Positions 1-6,824 of a stretch of DNA of 15,404 bases are shown here, piece after piece. The DNA comes from CAYLSV01 sp964386435 (lineage in GTDB: Bacteria; Planctomycetota; Phycisphaerae; Tepidisphaerales; Tepidisphaeraceae): assembly GCA_964386435.1 (NCBI GenBank), contig CAYLSV010000086.1, positions 1 to 15,404 on the forward strand, read 5' to 3'. Each line of letters starts with the position of its first letter. Position 1 is the first letter of the stretch. The notes beneath the pieces were generated by a model that saw nothing but the letters and a program-made list of their open reading frames with translations, was not told the origin of the DNA and searched no databases. Position numbers and translations under genes: made by a program.

Positions 1-3
1 CAT

Positions 4-136
4 GCTGCGGTAGCCGCGGCACCACGTGCCGCAGGTTCGGGCGAGCAGCAATCGTGCGAGGTGCTTTGTGCGGCTAACGCTAATGAACCTGAGGGCCCCG
101 CTGCGATAGCCGCAGCACGACGTGCTGCAGGTCCGG
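4..136. repeat. Two diverged copies of a 37-bp hairpin repeat
   Basis: Positions 4-40 and 100-136 match at 32 of 37 bases. Each holds a 7-bp stem with a 3-base loop: GCGGCAC-CAC-GTGCCGC at 16-32 and GCAGCAC-GAC-GTGCTGC at 112-128. One stem pair differs between copies but stays paired (G18-C30 versus A114-T126), which suggests selection for the fold. The copies lie just past the 3' end of the minus-strand beta-barrel gene, so they could act in termination or be REP-like elements. I see no coding sequence in bases 1-155. Confidence 0.7.
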
Positions 137-155
137 CCGACGGACGGTGCATTCT

Positions 156-1016
156 TCAGAACGCCCACCGCAGGCCGACGCCGCCGTGGAGTTGTTCGTC
201 GGCTTGCAGGTCGTCGTCGAGGCCGCCGGTGTAGGTCAGGCGGGCGTCGAGCGTGACCGTGCCGCGGCGTTGGGGGAGGTTGAGCAGTTCGTTCAGCTCG
301 TAGCTGGCCAACAGCGAGACGTCGTAGCGCTGCCAGCCGGTGTCGTCGTCGGCAGCAAAGTACTCGTGGTCGTGGACGTAGGCGGCGAGTGCTTCGACGT
401 GCAGGGCGAGGTCCGACTCCGGCGGCGTCAGCCGCAGGCGGGTGCCGAGTTCGAGGTAAAGGCCGTCGTGGGCGTCGTAGTCGTAAGCCGCCAGGGCGAA
501 CGGTTGCAGCCTTGGCGGCGCAAGAGCCTCGCGGTCGCCGACGAACGTGAGCCGGGCGGCCACCTCGTTCGTGTTCGGCTCGCCCACGTCGGGGTAGAGG
601 AACGACTCGTGCCAGAGGTCCACCTCCACCGCCCCCACGTCCCACGCCACCCCCGCCGCCGGCCGCACCACCTGGACGGCGAAGCCGTTGTCGTCGGCAA
701 AGTCCGTCACCAGCCCGACCCACGGCCGCACCGCCCCGTCCAGTTCCAACCGCCCCGCCACCGGCACGTGCCCCACATCCTCCCGCCCGCCCGGCTCCAC
801 CGGCTCGACCCCGCGGAACACGTAGTCGCTCGCCCACCCGATTGACGCCTCGCCCGCCACGTCCGGCCCCTGCTCCGCCACCACGGCGGCCTCTCGCCGG
901 AACGTCGGGGGCGCGTAAACCTCCACCGGCTTTGCCGCAACCGCGTTCAGCAACAGGAGGCACGCCAGCACGCCCGAGCCTACGTCGTCAGCGCGAGAGC
1001 CGCCGCCGATCATCAC
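156..1016 (-). CDS. Outer-membrane beta-barrel protein (Gcw_chp/TIGR02001-like)
   Basis: The 286-residue product has a hydrophobic segment at about residues 14-28 ending in AVAA, a plausible signal peptide. The mature part is rich in alternating aromatic and polar residues and ends in WAF; a terminal Phe is the usual outer-membrane barrel insertion signal. The segment SIGWASDYVFRG at residues 58-69 matches the opening strand of the family often annotated as TIGR02001/Gcw_chp, whose function is unknown. The start is GTG at 1016 or ATG at 1013. The gene begins 9 bp after the stop of the membrane-protein gene 1026-1439, so the two are probably co-transcribed. Barrel topology is well supported; the family is recalled from memory, and any transport role would be a guess. 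Confidence 0.8.
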   Translation of the reverse strand: MMIGGGSRADDVGSGVLACLLLLNAVAAKPVEVYAPPTFRREAAVVAEQGPDVAGEASIGWASDYVFRGVEPVEPGGREDVGHVPVAGRLELDGAVRPWVGLVTDFADDNGFAVQVVRPAAGVAWDVGAVEVDLWHESFLYPDVGEPNTNEVAARLTFVGDREALAPPRLQPFALAAYDYDAHDGLYLELGTRLRLTPPESDLALHVEALAAYVHDHEYFAADDDTGWQRYDVSLLASYELNELLNLPQRRGTVTLDARLTYTGGLDDDLQADEQLHGGVGLRWAF

Positions 1017-1025
1017 GCTCGTTCA

Positions 1026-1439
1026 TCACAACGTGCTCACGACCCAGGCAAGGATGATGAACGACGACACCCACGCCGTTGTGCCGAGGATGGCGATCTG
1101 CAGGACGATGCCAACCGCCCGCAGCGCCCCCGCCAGCGCCGCGTCCGACCGGAGCACCGCCGCTTGTCGGGCAAGGTGGGCGAATTGGTGCAGCCACCAT
1201 GCCATCCCGCTCAGCACCGCCCCAAGCCCGCCGAAGAAGATGAGTATTCCGCCGCCGCCCAGCGGGTCCCCGTCCCGCATCAGGGCGAGGCCGCCGATCC
1301 CCCCGCCCGAACCTGCTGCGATTCCGCCCACCCCCAGCAGGATCCAAGCCGCCGTCGCCCAAGGCACGATTGCCGACATCGCGACGAACCGCGACTCGAC
1401 ATCATCGGTTGAGTTGCCGCGGTAGTAGTCGAGCGCCAT
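1026..1439 (-). CDS. Small integral membrane protein, function unknown
   Basis: The 137-residue protein starts MALDYYRGNSTDDVESRF and then is mostly hydrophobic. Helices are likely at about residues 20-42, 62-83 and 106-134, with a Gly-rich stretch (GGIAAGSGGGIGG) after the first. I do not recognise a family. The ATG at 1439 is preceded by TAGATT and seven bases, close to the leaderless arrangement of other genes here, and no Shine-Dalgarno sequence is visible. Downstream, the beta-barrel gene follows after 9 bp, so these two envelope proteins probably form one transcript. anmK lies 72 bp upstream on the same strand. A competing plus-strand frame over the same bases is low-complexity and is rejected. 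Confidence 0.7.
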   Translation of the reverse strand: MALDYYRGNSTDDVESRFVAMSAIVPWATAAWILLGVGGIAAGSGGGIGGLALMRDGDPLGGGGILIFFGGLGAVLSGMAWWLHQFAHLARQAAVLRSDAALAGALRAVGIVLQIAILGTTAWVSSFIILAWVVSTL

Positions 1440-1446
1440 CGCGGCA

Positions 1447-1452
1447 AATCTA
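1447..1452 (-). promoter_or_regulatory. Candidate -10 element of the small membrane protein
   Basis: TAGATT on the minus strand is followed by seven bases and then the ATG at 1439. This resembles the leaderless pattern seen at degT, ruvX and gdhA, with one extra base. No good -35 is visible. Confidence 0.4.
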
Positions 1453-1511
1453 GGAACCGCTCCTGAAGTGGGAGGGGGCTTCGGCCCGCCGCGGCTGCCG
1501 AATTCGAAGCA

Positions 1512-2693
1512 TCACGGCATTGGCGTCACCGAGCCGAGCACCACCGCCCTGTCTGCCCCCGTGGCGGCAGGGACGCCGCCGGGCAAACCGTCTAGCGTGG
1601 CCGCGCCGAGGAGGGCGAAGGCCGTTGCCTCCTTGGCGGCCGAGGGGATGCCGTAATCGTCGGTCAAGTCGACTGGAACGGTCGTGTCGTGCTCCATGCC
1701 GATTATGGTGGCGGCGGCTCGGACGCCGGTCATGATCGGCTTGTTCCGCGTCCCACCGCCGGCGACGATGAGGCGGCCGCCGGTGACGCCTAGGCGACGC
1801 AGCGCCCAGGCGAGGCACGTGCCAACGATGGCGTCGGCGGTGGCGAGTTCTTCGGCGAGCGTCTTGCCGTCGCCGTGCTGCTGCCAGAGGTCTCGGAACG
1901 TCTGAACCATCTCCGCCGTGTCGGTGCTTTTGGGCGGCTCGCGCCGGACGAAGTCGGAGCCGGCGAACGCGGCCGTTACCGCGGGCACGGCCGCGGCGGT
2001 GGCGGCGAGGTCGCCGTTCGCGTCGTAGGGCTTGCCGAGCTTTTCCCGGCAAATCGCGTCGCTCAGGCAGTTCGCCGGGCCGGTGTCGAAGGCGACGACG
2101 TCCGTTAGGCCACCGCCCGCCGGCAGCAGCGTGAGGTTGGCGATGCCGCCGAGGTTGAGCAGGATGCGGGTTTCGGTCGGGTGCCGAAACAGCAGCCAGT
2201 CGGCCAGCGGGACCAACGGCGCGCCCTGCCCGCCGGCGGCGAGGTCGGCCCGGCGGAAGTCGCTGACGACCCGGCAGCCGGTGTGCCAGGCGAGGCGGGC
2301 GGGGTCGAGCCACTGGATCGAATCCGGCGGCTCGTGGTACAGCGTCTGCCCGTGCGCGGCGACGGCGGCCACGTCGCCGGGCGCGAGGCCGACTTGTCGC
2401 ATCACCTTGTTCGCCGCCTTGGCATGGGCGTCGGTCTGCCGTCGCCCGACCTCGGCGATCTCGGCGAACGCCCCGCCGCCGGCCTGACGCAGGGCGAGCA
2501 CGCGTTGCCGCAGTTCGTCGTCGTAAGGCAGCGCGACGTGGCCGAGCAGATCGGCGGTCATCTGCTCGCCCCGGCCCGTGATGGCGACGGCGGCGGCGTC
2601 GACGCCGTCGACGCTCGTGCCGCTCATCAACCCGATGATCACCCGGCGGCTGGCGTGCGGGTTGCTCTCGACGTGCGGCACGGCGTGTGGCAC
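1512..2693 (-). CDS. anmK: Anhydro-N-acetylmuramic acid kinase
   Basis: AnmK hydrolyses the 1,6-anhydro ring of anhydro-MurNAc and phosphorylates it with ATP to MurNAc-6-phosphate, a cytoplasmic step of cell-wall recycling. The 393-residue protein has the usual family length. Motifs in order are GLMSGTSVDGVD at residues 21-32 (phosphate binding), AAHGQT at 112-117, DFRRADLAAGGQGAPLVP at 145-162 with the expected catalytic Asp at 150, LNLGGIANLT at 179-188, DTGPAN at 203-208, then VAGGGTRN and GIPSAAKEATAF near the C-terminus. The start used is GTG at 2693. A GTG five codons in (2681) is an alternative, because a candidate -10 overlaps the first GTG. The gene diverges from clpS and is followed by the two envelope genes. 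A MurQ etherase, the next recycling enzyme, is not in the window. Confidence 0.95.
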   Translation of the reverse strand: MPHAVPHVESNPHASRRVIIGLMSGTSVDGVDAAAVAITGRGEQMTADLLGHVALPYDDELRQRVLALRQAGGGAFAEIAEVGRRQTDAHAKAANKVMRQVGLAPGDVAAVAAHGQTLYHEPPDSIQWLDPARLAWHTGCRVVSDFRRADLAAGGQGAPLVPLADWLLFRHPTETRILLNLGGIANLTLLPAGGGLTDVVAFDTGPANCLSDAICREKLGKPYDANGDLAATAAAVPAVTAAFAGSDFVRREPPKSTDTAEMVQTFRDLWQQHGDGKTLAEELATADAIVGTCLAWALRRLGVTGGRLIVAGGGTRNKPIMTGVRAAATIIGMEHDTTVPVDLTDDYGIPSAAKEATAFALLGAATLDGLPGGVPAATGADRAVVLGSVTPMP

Positions 2694-2699
2694 TATACT
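2692..2699. promoter_or_regulatory. Bidirectional -10 element between anmK and clpS
   Basis: The bases ACTATACT contain TATACT on the plus strand (2694-2699) and TATAGT on the minus strand (2697-2692), so one TATA core could serve both genes. For clpS this gives a leader of about 19 bases with a Shine-Dalgarno site. For anmK it would start transcription just inside the annotated GTG, which favours a downstream start. No clear -35 is seen on either side. Confidence 0.45.
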
Positions 2700-2713
2700 C
2701 GAACCACCCCGAC

Positions 2714-2717
2714 GAGG
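2714..2717 (+). promoter_or_regulatory. Shine-Dalgarno site of clpS
   Basis: GAGG lies seven bases before the ATG at 2725. It is the clearest ribosome binding site in the window and favours 2725 over the in-frame ATG at 2737. Confidence 0.55.
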
Positions 2718-2724
2718 ACTGGCG

Positions 2725-3111
2725 ATGGCATTGCTGATGGCAGACGAACGCGACGATGATGTGCAGTTGGATCACGACGGCGACGAGGGCGGCGGCACGG
2801 CCGTCCAGGAGCCGCCGCCCAAGCCCAAAGCCAAGGGCAAGAAAAAGCCCAAACCCCGCCGCGGCCCGCCAGGGCAGCTGCCGCCGTGGAAGGTGCTGCT
2901 TCACAACGACGACGACAACGACATGGAGTTCGTCGTCGAGACGATCGTCATGCTCACGCCGCTGAAAGCCCACGACGCGATCATGCGGATGAAGGAGGCC
3001 CACGAATCGGGCGTGGCCCTCTTGCTGGTCACGCACAAGGAGCGGGCCGAGCTGTACGAGGACCAATTCAACAGCCGCGGCCTGACGGTGAGCATCGAGC
3101 CGGCGGAGTGA
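2725..3111 (+). CDS. clpS: ATP-dependent Clp protease adaptor ClpS
   Basis: ClpS recognises proteins with N-end-rule residues and hands them to the ClpAP protease in the cytoplasm. The domain spans about residues 53-128: PPWKVLLHNDDDNDMEFVVE carries the N61-D62-D63 trio and M67 that form the N-degron pocket, and EAHESG supplies the conserved His93. This end matches E. coli ClpS well. Unusually, about 50 residues precede the domain: an acidic stretch (DERDDDVQLDHDGDE) and then a Lys/Pro-rich one (PPPKPKAKGKKKPKPRRGPP). E. coli ClpS has an N-terminal extension of about 25 residues that engages ClpA, so this one may be a longer version of that arm. The reading frame is open further upstream, but that part lies over anmK and is rejected. 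No clpA is nearby. The palindrome 3131-3276 follows 19 bp after the stop. Confidence 0.93.
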   Translation: MALLMADERDDDVQLDHDGDEGGGTAVQEPPPKPKAKGKKKPKPRRGPPGQLPPWKVLLHNDDDNDMEFVVETIVMLTPLKAHDAIMRMKEAHESGVALLLVTHKERAELYEDQFNSRGLTVSIEPAE

Positions 3112-3130
3112 CGGCGTGCGCAGCGTGGGG

Positions 3131-3276
3131 CGCTCGCGACTAGGCCCAACCGTGAGGGAGGGCGGGCGGCACAGCCGCCTCCAGGTCGTCCCACTCCCGC
3201 TCATTGAGGGCGGGTCCACTCGATGAAGGCGGCTGCGCCGCCCACCCTCCCTGACGGTCGGGCCTTGTCGCGGGCG
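3131..3276. repeat. Long imperfect palindrome, copy 1 (clpS-murD)
   Basis: Arms 3131-3180 and 3227-3276 are inverted copies matching at 44 of 50 positions, with a 46-base loop. The core AACCGTGAGGGAGGGCGGGC resembles the copies at 4658-4772 and 5972-6100. It fills nearly the whole clpS-murD gap and ends 23 bp before the murD ATG. As RNA it would form a very stable hairpin; as DNA it could extrude a cruciform. The sequence ACTCGATGAA occurs in the loop (3218-3227) and again just past the right arm (3279-3288). Confidence 0.85.
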
Positions 3277-3299
3277 GTACTCGATGAACACCACTTCGG

Positions 3300-4721
3300 A
3301 TGCAAATGACGCGGAACCTCGCCGGCCAACGTGTGACGGTCCTCGGGCTCGGCCGGTTCGGCGGCGGGCTGGCGGTCACGCGGTGGCTGGTCGGGCAAGG
3401 CGCCCGCGTCACCGTGACCGACGCGGCGGACGAATCGACGCTCGCTGAGCCGCTGGCAAAGCTGGCCGATCTCGACGTGACGCTGAAACTCGGGCGGCAC
3501 GACGAGGCCGACTTTGTCGACACCGGGCTGGTGGTGGCGAACCCCGCCGTGCCGCCGAACCACCCGATGCTAACGGCGGCCCGTAAGGCCGGGGTCGAGG
3601 TGACGAGCGAGATCGTCCTCGGCGTCGAGCAACTCAAAACCCGCTGGACGCTGGGCGTCACCGGCACCAAGGGCAAGAGCACGGTCGCCACCCTGCTGGG
3701 CCGCATGCTGACCGTGGCGACGGAGCCGGGGCGGGAGACGCAGCGGTCAATGGTCAGCTTCGACCGCGACGTGCCGCGGCGGGTGTGGGTGCTGGGCAAC
3801 ATCGGCGACCCGCTGATCGCGCACGTCGACGACATCAGCGTGGAAGATTTTGTCGTGCTGGAGCTGTCGAGCTTCATGCTCCACCACCTCGGCGTCGCCA
3901 ACTGGTCGCCGCACGTGGCCGTCGTGACGATGATCGGGGCCGACCACCTTGATTGGCACGGCGACCGGGAGGCGTACCTGAACGACAAGCGAAATCTCGT
4001 GCGTTTTCAGGCGGAAAACGACTTCTGCATCGTCCCTACCGCCAGCAAGCTCGGCCGCGACTTCAAGACGTACACGGCCGCCCAGGTCATCGAATACGGC
4101 AAGCGGGCGAACTTGCCGGCGATGATCGCACCCAGGCTGCCCGGCAAGCACAACCGGCAAAACGAGCGGGCGGCGTTCGCGGCGGCCAAGCTGTTCGGCG
4201 TCTACCCGGACGAGGCCCAGCGGGCGTGCGCCGACTTCACCGGCCTGCCGCACCGGCTGCAATTGGTGGCCGGCGACGAGGCGGGGGTGCGGTGGGTGAA
4301 CGACTCGATCGCCACCATCCCCGAAGCGGCCGCCGCGGCGTGTGCGGCGTTTCCTGCGGGAAAAATCATCCAAATCGTCGGCGGTCGCGGCAAGGGCTTG
4401 GACGATTCGCCGCTGCTCGACACCCTAATCGAGCGGGCGAAGAAGGTGCTGCTCATCGGCGAGACGGCCGAGGCGCTGGCCCTGAAACTCGCCGGCATCG
4501 GGGAGATCTGCGGTACGCTGGAGGTCGCGGCGAAGCGGGCCGCCGAGCTGGCCGAGCCCGGCGACGTCATCCTGCTCTCGCCGGGCCACGCCAGCTACGA
4601 CCAGTTCGCCAACTTCCAAGAGCGGGGCGAGGCGTTCGCCCGTTCGGCCGAGTCACATGCGAGGCACGACCGTGAGGGAGTGCGGCCGGCGCAGCCGGCG
4701 CAGCCAGCATCGGGCGGTTGA
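3300..4721 (+). CDS. murD: UDP-N-acetylmuramoylalanine--D-glutamate ligase
   Basis: MurD adds D-glutamate to UDP-MurNAc-L-Ala using ATP, a cytoplasmic step of peptidoglycan precursor synthesis. The 473-residue protein has an N-terminal Rossmann-like domain (VTVLGLGRFGGG), the P-loop GVTGTKGKST at 119-128, LELSSFML, DHLDWHG, PGKHNRQN, NDSIATIPEA from 334, IVGGRGKGLD and LLSPGHASYDQFANFQERG from 425. Two motifs differ from the common forms GTNGKTT and NDSKATNPEA, but the order and spacing are MurD-like. The start is ATG 3300 or ATG 3306, and no ribosome binding site is seen. Oddly, residues 454-473 are encoded by the left arm and loop of the palindrome 4658-4772; the true MurD fold seems to end near residue 453, and the stop lies in the repeat loop. 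Copy 1 of the palindrome precedes the gene. Confidence 0.93.
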   Translation: MQMTRNLAGQRVTVLGLGRFGGGLAVTRWLVGQGARVTVTDAADESTLAEPLAKLADLDVTLKLGRHDEADFVDTGLVVANPAVPPNHPMLTAARKAGVEVTSEIVLGVEQLKTRWTLGVTGTKGKSTVATLLGRMLTVATEPGRETQRSMVSFDRDVPRRVWVLGNIGDPLIAHVDDISVEDFVVLELSSFMLHHLGVANWSPHVAVVTMIGADHLDWHGDREAYLNDKRNLVRFQAENDFCIVPTASKLGRDFKTYTAAQVIEYGKRANLPAMIAPRLPGKHNRQNERAAFAAAKLFGVYPDEAQRACADFTGLPHRLQLVAGDEAGVRWVNDSIATIPEAAAAACAAFPAGKIIQIVGGRGKGLDDSPLLDTLIERAKKVLLIGETAEALALKLAGIGEICGTLEVAAKRAAELAEPGDVILLSPGHASYDQFANFQERGEAFARSAESHARHDREGVRPAQPAQPASGG

Positions 4722-4772
4722 CCCTCGGATGCGGGCGGCGCCCGCCGCACTTCCTGACGGTCGTGCCTCGCA
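4658..4772. repeat. Long imperfect palindrome, copy 2 (murD-degT)
   Basis: Arms 4658-4699 and 4731-4772 are inverted copies of 42 bases with several mismatches toward the loop side. The outer part, TGCGAGGCACGACCGT, is perfect in both arms. The left arm overlaps the 3' end of murD and the right arm ends 12 bp before the candidate -10 of the aminotransferase gene. Its left arm is almost identical to that of copy 3, so the two are recent relatives. Confidence 0.9.
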
Positions 4773-4784
4773 CGGGCGTCGCAC

Positions 4785-4790
4785 TACCAT
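4785..4790 (+). promoter_or_regulatory. Leaderless-type -10 element of the aminotransferase gene
   Basis: TACCAT is followed by exactly six bases and ATG 4797. A -10 hexamer normally spans -12 to -7, so transcription would start on the A of the start codon. The -35 position falls inside the palindrome arm. Confidence 0.6.
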
Positions 4791-4796
4791 CGCGGC

Positions 4797-5969
4797 ATGT
4801 CGTCGCCGATGATCGCGCTCGCCAAGCCGGACCTCACGCAGCGGGAAATCGACGCGGTGGTCGAGGTGATGCAGTCGGGCGTGCTCTCCATCGGCCCGCG
4901 GCTGGGGCGGTTCGAGGAGTTGTGTGCCGAGGTCGCCGGGCGGCGGTTTGGCATTGGCGTCAACAGCGGCACCAGCGGTTTGCACATCACGCTCTTGGCG
5001 GCGGGCGTGAAGCCGGGCGATCAAATTGTCACGACGCCGTTCTCGTTCATCGCCAGCGCGAACTGCATCCTCATGGTCGGGGCGCGGCCGGTGTTCGTCG
5101 ACATCGACCCCAAGACGCTCAACGCCGACCCGGCGAAGGTCGAGGCGGCCGTCAACGAGCACACCCGCGGCATCGTCGCCGTCGAGGCGTTCGGCCACCC
5201 CGGCGGCATGGCCGAGCAGGAGGCGGTGGCCCGAAAGAACGAGCTGGTCTTCATTGAAGACTGCTGCGAAGGCTTCGGCGGCTACATCGAACTTGCCGGT
5301 AACCGGCGAAAAATCGGCAGCTTCGGCCGGGCGGGCGTCTTCGGCTTCTACCCCAACAAGCAGATTACCACCGGCGAGGGCGGCATGATCGTCACCGACG
5401 ACGACAAGCTCGCCGAGATGTGCCGCAGCTTGCGCAACCAGGGCCGCGACACGGCGATGGCCGGCGGCGGCGCGGGCAACTGGCTGGCCCACGTGCGGCT
5501 GGGGTACAACTACCGCCTGACCGAGCTCGCCGCCGCCATCGGCATCGTGCAAATCGAGCGGCTGGCCGACATCCTCGCCAGCCGCCGCCGGGTGGCCGAC
5601 GCCTACACCCGGCGACTCTTGGGGTGCAGCGATTTGATCCTGCCCAACCGCTCGGCCGAGGAGGGCGGCAGTTGGTTCGTCTACGTTGTGCGGCTCTCCG
5701 ACGAGTTCAACGCCGACGACCGTGATGCCTTGATCAACCGCCTGCGCCGTCGCGGCGTGGGGTGCGCGAACTACTTCCCGCCGATCCACCTCCAGCCGTT
5801 TTACCGCGAACGGTTCGGCTTCGCCCCCGGCGACTTCCCGATGTGCGAGAGCATCAGCGCCCGCACCCTCGCCCTGCCGTTCCACGCGGGGTTGGAAGAC
5901 AGCGACATCCGGCACGTCTGCGACGTGCTGGAAACCGAACTGGCCAAGGTCAAAAGCGGCCGCGGATAG
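4797..5969 (+). CDS. DegT/DnrJ/EryC1/StrS-family aminotransferase
   Basis: This is a PLP-dependent fold-type I enzyme of the sugar aminotransferase family, which moves an amino group (usually from Glu or Gln) to a nucleotide-linked keto-sugar for surface glycans or similar products. The 390-residue protein has full family length. It shows NSGTSGLHI at 56-64 for phosphate binding, FIEDCCEGFGG at 152-162 with Asp155 expected to hold the pyridine nitrogen, and FGFYPNKQITTGEGG at 182-196 with Lys188 as the Schiff-base lysine. The region LGYNYRLTELAAAIG is also typical. The exact sugar cannot be read from sequence. No other sugar-nucleotide genes adjoin it; the guanylyltransferase at 8088-9191 is the nearest possible partner. 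The start at 4797 is supported by the leaderless -10. The gene lies between palindrome copies 2 and 3. Confidence 0.92.
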   Translation: MSSPMIALAKPDLTQREIDAVVEVMQSGVLSIGPRLGRFEELCAEVAGRRFGIGVNSGTSGLHITLLAAGVKPGDQIVTTPFSFIASANCILMVGARPVFVDIDPKTLNADPAKVEAAVNEHTRGIVAVEAFGHPGGMAEQEAVARKNELVFIEDCCEGFGGYIELAGNRRKIGSFGRAGVFGFYPNKQITTGEGGMIVTDDDKLAEMCRSLRNQGRDTAMAGGGAGNWLAHVRLGYNYRLTELAAAIGIVQIERLADILASRRRVADAYTRRLLGCSDLILPNRSAEEGGSWFVYVVRLSDEFNADDRDALINRLRRRGVGCANYFPPIHLQPFYRERFGFAPGDFPMCESISARTLALPFHAGLEDSDIRHVCDVLETELAKVKSGRG

Positions 5970-5971
5970 AT

Positions 5972-6100
5972 CAGGTGCGCTCATGCGAGGCACGACCGTG
6001 AGGGATTGCGGCCGGCGCAGCCGGCGTCCGGCTACAAGGCCTTGATGCCGGCTGCGCCGGCCGCACTCCCTCACGGTCGTGCCTCGCACGGACGCACCTG
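5972..6100. repeat. Long imperfect palindrome, copy 3
   Basis: Arms 5972-6025 and 6047-6100 are inverted copies matching at 50 of 54 positions, with a 21-base loop. It begins 2 bp after the aminotransferase stop and ends 13 bp before the -10 of the next gene, so it occupies the entire spacer. Of the three copies it has the longest and best-preserved arms. Confidence 0.92.
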
Positions 6101-6113
6101 GGGTGGCGGCGGC

Positions 6114-6119
6114 TACCAT
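6114..6119 (+). promoter_or_regulatory. Leaderless-type -10 element of gene 6126-6638
   Basis: TACCAT plus six bases plus ATG 6126. The stretch CTACCATCG and its distance to the ATG are identical to those at the aminotransferase gene. This supports ATG 6126 over the longer open frame that runs back into the palindrome. Confidence 0.6.
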
Positions 6120-6125
6120 CGGGCG

Positions 6126-6638
6126 ATGCCGCTGTTGGGTGCCACCGCTGAGCCGTCGACGAGTTTTTGGGCCGATCCGGCGGGCGTGATGCTCATCGGG
6201 TTCGGCTTGTTCGTGCTGGTGTTTCTCTCGTTCCGCACGAAGTGGAAGAACAAGCGCAAGCCCGCCGCCGCCCTGCCGGCGTCCAACACCCTCGCCCAGC
6301 AGCGGCACGTGGAGCGGGACATGCAAAAGCTGCTCACCGAGCTGCACGAGATGGCCCGGCAGATGAACGCCCAGATCGACACCAAGGCGGCCAAGCTCGA
6401 AGCCCTCATCGCAGAGGCCGATCAGAAAATCGCCCGTCTCAACGGCAACGTGCCGGCCGACGACGCGGTGGAAACCGTGGCCGAGGAGCCGCAGGAAGAG
6501 GCGAGCATCGCTCCGACCTACCAGCACGCCACGCTCTACGAGCTCGCCGACGAGGGGCACGACGTCGAGGAAATCGCCCGCCGCACCGACCGCCCCCGCG
6601 GCGAGGTGGAGCTCATCCTCGCCCTGCGCCGGCGATGA
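6126..6638 (+). CDS. Membrane-anchored coiled-coil protein with C-terminal HTH-like motif
   Basis: The 170-residue product has three visible parts. A single membrane helix lies at about residues 18-36 (GVMLIGFGLFVLVFLSF), followed by a basic stop-transfer stretch (RTKWKNKRK). A Leu/Ala-rich, heptad-like coiled coil spans about 56-106. The end, ATLYELADEGHDVEEIARRTDRPRGEVELILAL, looks like the short helix-turn-helix segment of DUF6115/DUF2802-type proteins. The linker between is acidic. The orientation is probably N-out with a cytoplasmic coiled coil. The function is unknown. An open frame 40 codons longer exists upstream, but it is the translated palindrome and is rejected. The family assignment is from memory and uncertain. 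Confidence 0.75.
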   Translation: MPLLGATAEPSTSFWADPAGVMLIGFGLFVLVFLSFRTKWKNKRKPAAALPASNTLAQQRHVERDMQKLLTELHEMARQMNAQIDTKAAKLEALIAEADQKIARLNGNVPADDAVETVAEEPQEEASIAPTYQHATLYELADEGHDVEEIARRTDRPRGEVELILALRRR

Positions 6639-6678
6639 CGGGTGAATCTCTCGTTGAGCGGGTGAACACGCCAATCTC

Positions 6679-6716
6679 GTGCAGTAGCCGCGAAGCCGCC
6701 CCTGCGGCTACTGCAC
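6679..6716. terminator. Hairpin between convergent gene 6126-6638 and tRNA-Ala
   Basis: A perfect 13-bp inverted repeat, GTGCAGTAGCCGC (6679-6691) and GCGGCTACTGCAC (6704-6716), has a 12-base loop. It lies between two convergent genes, which suggests a two-way terminator. No T-run follows on the plus strand. On the minus strand a CTTTTCC lies between the tRNA end and the hairpin. It shares TAGCCGC with the repeats at 4-136. Confidence 0.55.
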
Positions 6717-6741
6717 CAAGATCAAGGCTTTGCAGGAAAAG

Positions 6742-6812
6742 TGGAGCGACGGGGAGTCGAACCCCGATTTGCTGAATGCGATTCAGCCGTCATCCCATTA
6801 GACCATCGCCCC
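6742..6812 (-). tRNA. tRNA-Ala (anticodon CGC)
   Basis: The 71-base minus-strand sequence folds as a cloverleaf. The acceptor stem is GGGGCGA/TCGCTCC with a G3-U70 pair, the classic alanine identity element, and discriminator A73. The anticodon stem is GCTGA/TCAGC with loop ATCGCAT, giving anticodon CGC at 6780-6778. The T arm is CGGGG-TTCGACT-CCCCG. The D stem has only three firm pairs (GTC/GAC), and the variable region has four bases. CCA is not encoded, so it must be added by nucleotidyltransferase. Confidence 0.9.
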
Positions 6813-6824
6813 AGCGGGACGGCC

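Noticed and set aside
147..845. 232-codon plus-strand open frame over the beta-barrel gene
   Set aside because: It is Val/Arg/His-rich antisense sequence; the minus-strand frame has a signal peptide and barrel motifs.
1478..1510. Hairpin after anmK (TTCGGC...GCCGAA) as terminator
   Set aside because: The stem is only 6 bp with no T-run, and a gene on the same strand follows closely.
1450..3294. 614-codon minus-strand open frame
   Set aside because: It overlaps anmK in another frame, is Arg-rich and low-complexity, and runs through clpS antisense and a palindrome; anmK and clpS have clear family motifs.
3953..4675. Plus-strand frame overlapping murD
   Set aside because: It lies out of frame inside murD and is Arg/Gly-rich with no family motif.
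4653..6674. 673-codon minus-strand open frame antisense to the aminotransferase
   Set aside because: It is a by-product of high GC at third positions; its sequence lacks domain features and passes through two palindromes.
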